Positions 23,056-30,198 of a stretch of 31,092 bases of DNA are shown here, in pieces; position 1 is the stretch's first letter; the number at the start of each line of letters is the position of its first letter. Under the pieces are notes generated by a model. The model saw only the letters and a program-made list of their open reading frames with translations. It was not told the DNA's origin and did no database searches. Position numbers and translations under genes: made by a program. The stretch comes from CAZAQS01 sp964486825 (GTDB taxonomy: Bacteria > Chloroflexota > Anaerolineae > Anaerolineales > UBA4823): contig CAZAQS010000025.1 in assembly GCA_964486825.1 (NCBI GenBank), forward strand, positions 1-31,092, given 5' to 3'.

Positions 23056-23658
23056 CTATTGTTGGGTGACTGATTGTCCGGCGAAGGCTGGCTCTTCACT
23101 GGATACTGCACCATATTGGGCGTACCCCATCCAGGCAAGAGCAATCCCAGCCAGGATAGCGCCGATATTTACGGGTAGCATAACCAGAGCATAGCTCATC
23201 ACCGCACCCAGGATCAGCATCCATGCTGCCCAGCGTGGTAGCATCCGCGCCCGCAGTGTGCCAATCCCAAAAAGCACATATCCAATCAAAAACAGGGCAA
23301 AGGTAATCGATTGGACAATGCTATAGGGCCCTTGCAGGATAGCCATGATGGCCTCGGTATACGTTCCTAGCAGGATAGATCCGATGAAGGTGTCAGCAAA
23401 ACGGAAGCAAGCGTTCAAAACCAGGCTGGCGATCGTGAGGACGTATCCGGCAAACCCCAACAGGCCAGCTTTTTGAGCCTGGTAGGCGTACAGGCCTGTG
23501 AATGCGTAGATCAGCAAGAAAGGTGTAAGGAAAGTACGGTAATTGATGAGCTGTTGGGGAAGCTGTACAACGGCAGCTGCAGCATTGAAGACCACCAATA
23601 CCAACCCGACCAGGACTGCTGTCAAACCACTGATTCGAAATATCTGCTCTTTACTCAT
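23056..23658 (-). CDS. Six-helix membrane protein of unknown function
   Basis: A 200-residue integral membrane protein with six hydrophobic segments (for instance TAVLVGLVLVVFNAAAAVV, FLTPFLLIYAFTGLYAY, WAAWMLILGAVMSYALVML, IGAILAGIALAWMGYAQYG) and a short polar C-terminus. It resembles small bacterial integral membrane proteins of the DUF4386 kind in topology only; no motif fixes a function. AAGGAG lies 7 nt before the ATG and within the last codons of the degenerate receiver gene (gap 2 nt), so the two are translationally linked. Confidence 0.7.
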   Translation of the reverse strand: MSKEQIFRISGLTAVLVGLVLVVFNAAAAVVQLPQQLINYRTFLTPFLLIYAFTGLYAYQAQKAGLLGFAGYVLTIASLVLNACFRFADTFIGSILLGTYTEAIMAILQGPYSIVQSITFALFLIGYVLFGIGTLRARMLPRWAAWMLILGAVMSYALVMLPVNIGAILAGIALAWMGYAQYGAVSSEEPAFAGQSVTQQ

Positions 23659-23660
23659 TT

Positions 23661-24059
23661 TTACATCTCCTTTTTTTCTTTTGCTTCTTGGAGGAGGTTT
23701 TCGATCAACCTCACCAAATCATCTGGATGGACGCCTTGCTGAATGACTGCCTCTATCTGGAAATCTACCTCTTTTATCATTTCGGGCAGGTTTTCTGCAA
23801 ACCATATAAAACGGGTCCGGGGAGATTTTCGCTTGGTTTCCGGTAACATGCTCCATATCTCTTCTCCAAACCCATTTCCTTCCACGATGGCCAAGTTTGG
23901 CTGCCATGTGACGACCCTTTGCAAACTCCTGGCTGGGTCATCGGAAAAGTCGATCCTGGAAATACCTTTTATCGAGCTCAACAATGCAAGCAACCCGTCC
24001 CGTATCGAACCAGAGCGCATCATCAGCATCACAGAGACTTCGTCGTTTTGATTAGCCAT
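23661..24059 (-). CDS. Degenerate response-regulator receiver protein
   Basis: A 132-residue stand-alone receiver-like domain. It aligns with the receiver of the neighbouring NarL-type regulator, but every phosphorylation residue is replaced. The acidic pair reads R-S in MMRSGSIRDGL, the phospho-acceptor Asp is Glu60 in LAIVEGNG, the Thr/Ser switch is lost, and the conserved Lys near the end is Gln. Glu at the acceptor site can mimic phosphorylation, so a constitutive or allosteric role is likely. Start: ATG 24059 has AGGA 5 nt upstream. An in-frame ATG at 24134 would add 25 residues but has a poor ribosome site. It lies after the terminator of the two-component operon and is coupled to the next membrane protein gene. 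Confidence 0.68.
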   Translation of the reverse strand: MANQNDEVSVMLMMRSGSIRDGLLALLSSIKGISRIDFSDDPARSLQRVVTWQPNLAIVEGNGFGEEIWSMLPETKRKSPRTRFIWFAENLPEMIKEVDFQIEAVIQQGVHPDDLVRLIENLLQEAKEKKEM

Positions 24060-24145
24060 CGTTATCCTGTGTTTGCCATCCTTAGAACTAACATAACGTA
24101 GAAAAGCCCGGTGCGCATCGTCCGGCAAGCTCATTCCCGGGAGGA

Positions 24146-24171
24146 CAAAAGACCGCTTTGTTGAGCGGCCT
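24146..24171 (-). terminator. Terminator of the two-component operon
   Basis: On the minus strand AGGCCGCT, a 6-nt loop and AGCGGTCT form an 8-bp stem with one G-U pair (24150-24171), followed by TTTTG. It lies 45 nt after the response regulator stop. Confidence 0.65.
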
Positions 24172-24215
24172 AATAGGACAAATGTACCAATTGAAGAGGT
24201 CGATAATAGGATGCT

Positions 24216-24866
24216 TTAGCCGGGTTTTGCTATCCCCATCCGTACCGCGTAAAGTGCTGCCTGGGTCCGGTTCTCCAGGTCCAATTTGGCTAAGATATTT
24301 CCGACATGGTTGCGCGCCGTCCGTTCACTGATTACCAGCCTCTCGGCAATCTCCTGGTTGGACAGCCCATCAGCCACAAGGACCAACACCTCCATCTCCC
24401 GTTCGGATAGCGTTTCAAACGTCTCCGGCATTTGCGGGGAGCGATTGATCTCCTGGAGCAATTTGCGAGCAATGGAAGGGCTCAACGACGATTCACCCGC
24501 AAAAACTTCCCAGATGGCCTTGAGCAGATCGTCAGGAGAAGAATCCTTCAGAAGATATCCCTTTGCGCCGGCTTTTATGGCTGGTAAGATTTGCTCATCC
24601 TCAGCGAAGCTGGTTAATACCAATATACGCGCATCCGGGTGCTGGTTGATGATCTCCTCAATGGCTGAGATGCCGTTTTTCCTGGGCATCATCAGGTCGA
24701 ACAGGGCCACATCTGGTTGCAGCTTCTCGTACATTTGCACTGCTTCTATACCATCCCTGGCTTCGCCCAATAGTTCCATCCCGGGTTCCGTAGATATCAA
24801 AGATCTCAAACCTTCGCGTACGATAGCGTGGTCATCTGCAATCAGGATTTTAATGATTTCATCCAT
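24216..24866 (-). CDS. NarL/LuxR-type response regulator
   Basis: A 216-residue two-domain regulator. Receiver domain residues 1-120: acidic pair in ILIADDHAIVREGL, phospho-acceptor Asp57 in ALFDLMMP, switch Thr in LVLTSF, and Lys in AGAKGYLLK. The C-terminal LuxR HTH (residues ~150-212) has LSEREMEVLVLVADGLSNQEIAERLVISERTARNHVGNILAKL. Activated by the histidine kinase encoded directly upstream. ATG 24866 has AGAGG about 8 nt upstream; an earlier in-frame start at 24884 would overlap the kinase stop. Target genes are unknown. Operon ends at a terminator. Confidence 0.93.
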   Translation of the reverse strand: MDEIIKILIADDHAIVREGLRSLISTEPGMELLGEARDGIEAVQMYEKLQPDVALFDLMMPRKNGISAIEEIINQHPDARILVLTSFAEDEQILPAIKAGAKGYLLKDSSPDDLLKAIWEVFAGESSLSPSIARKLLQEINRSPQMPETFETLSEREMEVLVLVADGLSNQEIAERLVISERTARNHVGNILAKLDLENRTQAALYAVRMGIAKPG

Positions 24867-24880
24867 TTGATTAACCTCTC

Positions 24881-26479
24881 TCATTTTCTTTGAGCCTGTA
24901 TAGGTAGAATTAGTCGTAGAATGGTTCCGATCCCTTGAGAAGATTCTATAGTCAAAGAAGCATTGATACTTTCTGCCCGGTAGCGCATGCTTGCCAGCCC
25001 TACTCCCCCCAACTCCGCCAGATCTTCCTGCACGAATCCTTTCCCTTTATCGGCAACATCGATTTCAACCTTCCCACCTGTCGAACAGATTCGCACGGTA
25101 ACTTCCTTACTACCAGAATGTTTGAGCGAATTATTCAATGCCTCAGAGGTAATGCGGTAGATTTCTTCTTCCTGAATCGCACTTAAATTAAGCTCACCTT
25201 GAACCAGCAGACTAGCCTGGATCCCTGAGCGTTTCTCCACCAGGTTGAGGCGTTTTTGAAGGGCTTCAACCAAACCCCCGGTTTGCATATCTAACGAGCC
25301 CATCTCGTATACCAGCAATCGCATCTCCTTGAGCGATTGCTGAGCCGTTTCTCCAATTCGCTTCATATTGTGTACGCTTTGCTCCAGGTCACCTGCCTGG
25401 GCAAGTCGCCGCCCCGCTTCGGCCAGAAGCATTAAGCTGTAGAGGGATTGCGTAACTGAATCGTGCAGCTCCCTGGCAAGACGCTGGCGCTCCACCAGTG
25501 TCGCCGCTTGTTCAGCTTGCTCATAAAGACGGGCATTATTGATCGCAATTGCAGCCCGTTGAGCCAGGGCTGTGAATAGACGCTTATCCTCGATGCTGAA
25601 TCGACGAGCTGTACAATAGTCCATCCCAAACACCCCGAAGATCTGCTCTCCAATCGTGAGGGGTACCGAGAGTACCGAGCGAATCCCTTCTTCCCTGGCA
25701 ATAAGGTCCGCCGGTGGAGGAGCATCAAAAGCATCCTCCACTGCAATCGGCTCTCCCGTCTTGAATACATTTCCAGCAATCCCATCTCCAGGTTGGTAAT
25801 CAGACATCAAAGCCAACATCTCCGGGCTGTAACCACGCGCCGCGCGTACTTCCAGGCGGGCTTTCAAGGGATTCCATACCTGCACGCTGGCCTTATCAGC
25901 ATCCAGGATGTCTACGACCACATCCACAAGCGCCTGGAGCACCTGGTCTAACCTCAAATGCTGGTATAACTGCTCATCAGCCCGGTATAGAGCTTCTAAT
26001 TCTCGGCGTCGTTGTTCGCCCTGCTCGTATAATTCGGCTGACGTACGACTCCAATCTTCGACTCGCTGCTCGAGATCTTGAAAGCTCTGCACCTGCCGGG
26101 TGATATCCCGGCCCGTTGAGATAAAGTGGGTGATTTGCCCGGCTTGATTTTTTATCGGTGTGACCGTTTTCTCTTCGTGATACAGCTCCCCTGTATATTT
26201 CTTGTTGATAAACCTGCCCCGGAATGTCTCCCCTGCCAGGATTGTCCCCCAAAACTTCCGGTAAAAGTCGTCAGTATGTTTGCCGGATTTCAATATGCTG
26301 GCTGGTTTCCCCAAGACATTATCACGTGGATAGCCTGTGATCTTATTGAATGCCGAATTTGCATACAAAATTACACCGGAGCTATCGGTGATAAAAATAC
26401 TATCTCCAGTTTGCTCGATCGCCCTGGAGAACTTCTCCATATCCGTATTGATGGATTCTGTCGTCACGCGCTTATCCAA
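24881..26479 (-). CDS. PAS-GAF sensor histidine kinase (NarX/DegS type)
   Basis: A 532-residue cytoplasmic kinase without membrane segments. Order: PAS domain (~14-130; FITDSSGVILYANSAFNKITGY), coiled linker, GAF domain (~180-320; GDGIAGNVFKTGEPIAV), HisKA_3 dimerisation domain with phospho-acceptor His339 in RLARELHDSVTQSLYSLML, and HATPase_c (~430-528; SEALNNSLKHSG, DKGKGF, GVGLASMRYRAE). It senses an internal signal through PAS/GAF; no heme or flavin ligand can be read. It phosphorylates the regulator encoded just downstream. Start as given is TTG with a weak CCGGA site; an internal ATG at 26440 (residue 14) is an alternative. Confidence 0.92.
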   Translation of the reverse strand: MDKRVTTESINTDMEKFSRAIEQTGDSIFITDSSGVILYANSAFNKITGYPRDNVLGKPASILKSGKHTDDFYRKFWGTILAGETFRGRFINKKYTGELYHEEKTVTPIKNQAGQITHFISTGRDITRQVQSFQDLEQRVEDWSRTSAELYEQGEQRRRELEALYRADEQLYQHLRLDQVLQALVDVVVDILDADKASVQVWNPLKARLEVRAARGYSPEMLALMSDYQPGDGIAGNVFKTGEPIAVEDAFDAPPPADLIAREEGIRSVLSVPLTIGEQIFGVFGMDYCTARRFSIEDKRLFTALAQRAAIAINNARLYEQAEQAATLVERQRLARELHDSVTQSLYSLMLLAEAGRRLAQAGDLEQSVHNMKRIGETAQQSLKEMRLLVYEMGSLDMQTGGLVEALQKRLNLVEKRSGIQASLLVQGELNLSAIQEEEIYRITSEALNNSLKHSGSKEVTVRICSTGGKVEIDVADKGKGFVQEDLAELGGVGLASMRYRAESINASLTIESSQGIGTILRLILPIQAQRK

Positions 26480-26535
26480 TCCGGAATGATATCATTTATG
26501 CTGTGATGTAATTTTGGCTTGTTAAATCTCGATTA

Positions 26536-26564
26536 ATCATACTTCTTTTATCCGATTTCATCAA
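26536..26564 (-). promoter_or_regulatory. Promoter of the two-component operon
   Basis: On the minus strand TTGATG (26559-26564), a 17-bp spacer and TATGAT (26536-26541) give a start near 26529, about 50 nt before the kinase start. Confidence 0.5.
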
Positions 26565-26660
26565 CCCTAAAAAAACACGCTCGAAAACTTGCCCACCTTT
26601 GTTCCAGTTCCCATAATCCCAATCTATCCTGGGAAATATATTTTCTTAATCAAGATTTAC

Positions 26661-26669
26661 TGGTATATT
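26661..26669 (+). promoter_or_regulatory. Extended -10 element for the 26751 hydrolase
   Basis: TGGTATATT carries the extended TGn motif and a -10 TATATT (26664-26669), with TTTTCT at a 17-bp distance as a poor -35. It lies about 80 bp before the start codon. Confidence 0.35.
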
Positions 26670-26750
26670 CTCTTGGAAGGATCCCTCCAACCATTTTCTC
26701 CCTCCATCGTTATTGGGATTGGTTGCTAATCGATAATCAAGGACTCAAAG

Positions 26751-27638
26751 ATGAACTTGCATGCCTCCCTGGACAACCTTAGCGTAAAAGCAGCCGCTCT
26801 CTCAAAATTCAGGTTCTTCAGCAACGGCTTGGAGAGCCCAGAATTTCGTGAGCACCTGGAAGCCATTGACTTGGATGTGCCCCGCATCCAGGGGGAAGGG
26901 TATTATGAAGTGCCTGCACGCAGCCTGGTTGGCGCAATGGACCCGGCTTTCCACGTCGCTCAGTGGCGAGGCAGCGAGTTCCCCACCCTGATCTACCACC
27001 ATGGCAACAATGAGCGCCCCTTTGACTACGGTCCGGCCAGTAAAAACTCCTTCAAGAACATTTTCTTATCCAAGAAGGAAGAGATTCCCGCCAACCTGAT
27101 CAGCCTGCGCGCTCCTTTCCATCGCTCGCTCAAGGAGTATTTTCAGGCGAGCGTGAGCCTGTCAAATTGGATCGCCATGCTGGCGACCTCCACCGCGCTC
27201 TTGGAAAACCTGGTGCGCTCTGCTCACGAGCGCTTGAGCAGTCCAATCGTCGTCGCCGGGCTGAGCCTGGGTGGTTGGGTGGTTAACCTGCACCGTTCCC
27301 ACTGCGGGAGTGCAGACATCTATTGTCCGATGCTGGCTGGAGCAGCCTTGGATGACGTATTTCTGGCATCTGCTTACCAGGCCCTCACCGCTGAAACAGC
27401 TCTGCATGCCCCAAACGCAATAAAAAGCCTCTTGAACTTCGAGATAGAGTTCCTGCAGGCGCCAGAAATGAATGTCCACCCACTACTGGCGCGCTATGAC
27501 CAGATCATCCGCTTCACCCGCCAGAGACAATCCTATGGGAAGCATCTTGTAACCGTAATCGAAAAAGGGCATGTCAGCGCTGCTCTGGCGCACGACCTGT
27601 TACGTGCGCATGTTTTGAAGGCTATGTCTCTTTCATAG
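26751..27638 (+). CDS. Alpha/beta hydrolase-fold protein
   Basis: A 295-residue hydrolase-like protein. The core is recognisable: YHHGNNERPFD (oxyanion turn, near residue 84), nucleophile elbow VVAGLSLGGWVVNLH (Ser near residue 173), and a C-terminal VIEKGHVSAAL that could hold the catalytic His. The N-terminal 60 residues are not typical of well-known subfamilies, and the insert between the core strands (SKKEEIPANLISLRAPFHRSLKEYF) is long. Substrate unknown. AAGGA is about 9 nt before the ATG. It stands alone, with the promoter candidate upstream and no terminator recognised after it. Confidence 0.72.
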   Translation: MNLHASLDNLSVKAAALSKFRFFSNGLESPEFREHLEAIDLDVPRIQGEGYYEVPARSLVGAMDPAFHVAQWRGSEFPTLIYHHGNNERPFDYGPASKNSFKNIFLSKKEEIPANLISLRAPFHRSLKEYFQASVSLSNWIAMLATSTALLENLVRSAHERLSSPIVVAGLSLGGWVVNLHRSHCGSADIYCPMLAGAALDDVFLASAYQALTAETALHAPNAIKSLLNFEIEFLQAPEMNVHPLLARYDQIIRFTRQRQSYGKHLVTVIEKGHVSAALAHDLLRAHVLKAMSLS

Positions 27639-27734
27639 GAAGTACTCCAGTCCTCATTATTAAGACATACTCAACCCTCGGGAAATAATCCCACTCAAAC
27701 AGAGTAGCGGTATCTTGCCAGAGTGTACTAAATT

Positions 27735-27750
27735 GGTGATCTTGGTCACC
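27735..27750. promoter_or_regulatory. CRP/FNR-family operator-like palindrome
   Basis: GGTGATCTTGGTCACC has the CRP core GTGA-N6-TCAC exactly. The surrounding 22 bp agree with the E. coli CRP consensus at about 15 positions. Its centre lies about 65 bp before the predicted start point at 27808, a class I-like distance. Confidence 0.5.
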
Positions 27751-27773
27751 CTTGTTATGGTACTTATGGCTCA

Positions 27774-27801
27774 TTGCTTGAAATAGCCGTTCTGCTAAAA
27801 T
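27774..27801 (+). promoter_or_regulatory. Promoter of the secreted caspase-like protein
   Basis: TTGCTT (27774-27779), a 16-bp spacer and TAAAAT (27796-27801) preceded by TGC (extended -10). The start is near 27808, leaving a ~205-nt leader. In that leader GGCAGCC (27892-27898) can pair with GGCTGCC (27944-27950) around a small ACGG/CCGT stem. The rest of the 374-bp gap (27639-28012) holds no gene. Confidence 0.55.
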
Positions 27802-28012
27802 GGCTATGGTATTTCTGCTCTCGACCCTGGAGGGCAGTCTTTACCGTAACTTGACCGCCTTTTTGGTATATAGTTTATTGGTACCTCTTCCGGCAGCCTT
27901 TTGACGGTATTTCGCCGTGCCTGAAATCTGTTAACCACGCACCGGCTGCCTGTTACAAAATTGCACAGCACTGCCAGTACTTTGACCAAATCCACACAAC
28001 CAGGAGTGCTTG

Positions 28013-29275
28013 ATGAGGTTTCTAGGACGGTTATTGATTGTACTTTTAGCGATTCTATGGTTCTTCACTGGGATGTCAACAGCACTGGCAGCGCCTCCCG
28101 ATCCATCCATCCCACAAACTCCCCCTCTCATCCCCGAACAACTGACCCTATCCGAGCAGGCAGACACAGCTCTGACCGGCAGCCTGTCCTCGGACGAGCT
28201 CAGTCTCCAGGCCGCCAGCCTTTCAGCCTTACCCCCACTCAAAGCGGTGCTGTTGGTGGGGCCGATCGATGGGGATTACGGTTCGTGGACGCAGGAGGAG
28301 AAGGCCAGCATGGATCTGGCAGCTGCGGAACTGGCTGCGAATGGCGTCACCGTACACAAGTTCTACGCCCCCAACAATGACTGGTCACAGATCAAGCAGG
28401 CCGCTCAAGGCGCTCATTTCCTGCTTTACCGAGGCCATGGTGTGTATTGGGGCGACCCCAATTATCCAAGCAACGTGGGTGGCTTTTCACTAAAAGATCG
28501 TATCATCACTCCTGAGACAATCCGCTCGGAGCTGAGCCTGGCGCCGAATGCGATTATCATGCTCTACGGGTGCTACACCGCCGGATCATCCAGCTCGGAT
28601 ACCCAGCGTTTATCCAGCTCAGAGGCCCAACGCAGGGCAGCCCTGTATGCCCAACCCTTCCTGGATAACGGCGCTTCCGGTTATTTTGCAAACTGGTTCG
28701 GCAATGCCTTCCAGATGTATATTCGCTTCCTTTTCCAGGGCAAGACCCTTGGGCAGGCCTACGAATCCTACTTTGACTTTAACGCCACGACGGTCGAGCG
28801 CTACCTGCACCCGGTCCATTCACGGCTGTCCATGTGGCTGGATAAGGACGAATGGTACGATCCCAAACCCCAATACAACAACGCCTTTATAGGGCAACCC
28901 TCCGCAACTCTGGCGGACTTATTCGGGTCAACACCGATCGCGGTCGTTCCGGAAGCCATCAATTATTTGGCCGATCCCTTCTCAGCTCCACGCACAATTG
29001 AAGTGCAGATCAATACCTCATCCCAGGATGTGGTCTGGACAGCCACTGTCACACCGGGCGCAAGCTGGATTCAGGCTCCCAGTCGTGGGAGCGCCAGTGA
29101 TCCGATCCGGGTTACTGTCACCCCTCCACAGGCGGTTGGTACTTACCAGGCCACCATCTCGATCCAGGCCGGTAGCTCGACATCGCGATCGATCGAGCTA
29201 GCTGTCCCTGTCACTTTGCAAGTGACCGAAAAAATCCTGGAAATCTTCATGCCCGGGATAATCCGGGGACAATAA
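28013..29275 (+). CDS. Secreted caspase-clan-like protein with a BACON-like C-terminal domain
   Basis: A 420-residue exported protein. Signal peptide residues 1-26 (RLLIVLLAILWFFTGMSTALA). The central domain contains His142 in LLYRGHGVYWG and Cys187 in AIIMLYGCYTAG. A hydrophobic strand before each and a 45-residue gap between them is the His/Cys dyad pattern of clan CD peptidases (caspase, gingipain, CHAT). The last ~85 residues (VVWTATVTPGASWIQA ... VGTYQATISIQAG) resemble a BACON or similar Ig-like domain. Probable extracellular cysteine peptidase or self-processing protein; substrate unknown. AGGAG lies 6 nt before ATG 28013; a TTG directly before it is a less likely start. Convergent with the methyltransferase gene. 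Confidence 0.68.
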   Translation: MRFLGRLLIVLLAILWFFTGMSTALAAPPDPSIPQTPPLIPEQLTLSEQADTALTGSLSSDELSLQAASLSALPPLKAVLLVGPIDGDYGSWTQEEKASMDLAAAELAANGVTVHKFYAPNNDWSQIKQAAQGAHFLLYRGHGVYWGDPNYPSNVGGFSLKDRIITPETIRSELSLAPNAIIMLYGCYTAGSSSSDTQRLSSSEAQRRAALYAQPFLDNGASGYFANWFGNAFQMYIRFLFQGKTLGQAYESYFDFNATTVERYLHPVHSRLSMWLDKDEWYDPKPQYNNAFIGQPSATLADLFGSTPIAVVPEAINYLADPFSAPRTIEVQINTSSQDVVWTATVTPGASWIQAPSRGSASDPIRVTVTPPQAVGTYQATISIQAGSSTSRSIELAVPVTLQVTEKILEIFMPGIIRGQ

Positions 29276-29276
29276 C

Positions 29277-29300
29277 GGGGATACCTATATACCTATCCCC
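29277..29300. terminator. Hairpin between convergent genes
   Basis: GGGGATA (29277-29283) and TATCCCC (29294-29300) form a 7-bp stem with a 10-nt loop, directly after the stop of the secreted protein and over the stop of the methyltransferase gene. There is no clear T-run, so its terminator role is tentative. Confidence 0.4.
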
Positions 29301-30198
29301 CCTCCCGTCGCATCCTGCGGCGCCTGCGACCGCTGTCAGCCTTTCCTGAGCCTGGAACTGCCTGCCTCTGAGCGCTCAGCCAGGCGTGGCAGTTTTCGTC
29401 CACCCCCATCAACACATTCGCAGCCAGTACTGTCTTGCGGATATCCTCCTCGAGTGGATTGGTAATGGCGCAGTTCATTCCAGACGCGATAGCCATAGCC
29501 AGGAAGGTAGAATTCAACGTGGGACGGTCTGGCAGGCCAAAGGAGATATTCGAAGCGCCACACACCGTATTCACCCCCAGTTCCTCGTGCACGCGTCGCA
29601 CGATCTTGAAAAGCGTCCGCCCGGCAAGCGGCATGGCACCAACCGGCATAGCCAGCGGGTCGATCAACACATCCTGGCGCGGAATGCCGTAGGCCTCCGC
29701 TCGCTCGACGATTTTCTTGGCAATACGGAAACGCTCATCCGGGTCTTCCGAGATGCCGGTTTCATCATTCGATATACCGATCACTGCCGCCCCATACTCC
29801 TTAACCAGCGGCAGAACCATCTCCAACCGCTCCTCCTCACCGGTGACTGAGTTGACCAGCGCCTTGCCCTGGTATGCCTTCAACCCGGCTTCCAGGGCGG
29901 CCATAATGGACGAATCGATGCTCAACGGGACATCAACCAGCCCCTGCACGATACGGATGGCTTCGGCCAAAATTGCTGGCTCATCCGCCAGTGGGATGCC
30001 GGCGTTTACGTCCAGCATCTGAGCGCCAGCCTGCACCTGGGCCAGGGCATCCGAGCGCACTCGCTCGAAATCCCAGGCTGCCATCTCAACGGCCAGCTTC
30101 TTCCGTCCGGTTGGGTTAATTCGCTCCCCAATGATTACGAAGGGGTGTTCAGATCCAATTTTGACAACCTGTTTAGGTGATGTGATTATGGTTTCCAT
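29293..30198 (-). CDS. Methyltetrahydrofolate:corrinoid methyltransferase (AcsE/MtgA-like)
   Basis: A 301-residue pterin-binding TIM-barrel enzyme that moves the methyl group of methyl-tetrahydrofolate to a corrinoid protein. Family motifs: IIGERINPTGRKK, QMLDVNAGIPLADEP, LSIDSS, ALVNSVTGE, AAVIGISNDETGI, VLIDPLAMPVG, CGASNISFGLPDRPTLNSTFLAMAIASGM. These are the pterin-pocket residues and closely follow the acetogen AcsE pattern. The last ~20 residues form an Arg-rich tail (GRRRRRMRREGG), not typical for the family. The ATG shares one base with the TGA of the metF gene upstream (TGATG), so both are coupled. Together they form the end of the methyl branch of the Wood-Ljungdahl pathway or a methyl-recycling route; no acetyl-CoA synthase gene is in view. 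Confidence 0.88.
   Translation of the reverse strand: METIITSPKQVVKIGSEHPFVIIGERINPTGRKKLAVEMAAWDFERVRSDALAQVQAGAQMLDVNAGIPLADEPAILAEAIRIVQGLVDVPLSIDSSIMAALEAGLKAYQGKALVNSVTGEEERLEMVLPLVKEYGAAVIGISNDETGISEDPDERFRIAKKIVERAEAYGIPRQDVLIDPLAMPVGAMPLAGRTLFKIVRRVHEELGVNTVCGASNISFGLPDRPTLNSTFLAMAIASGMNCAITNPLEEDIRKTVLAANVLMGVDENCHAWLSAQRQAVPGSGKADSGRRRRRMRREGG

Noticed and set aside
24286..24870. A 194-codon plus-strand frame opposite the response regulator
   Set aside because: It is antisense to a clearly identified receiver-LuxR protein and is Ser-rich like other shadows.
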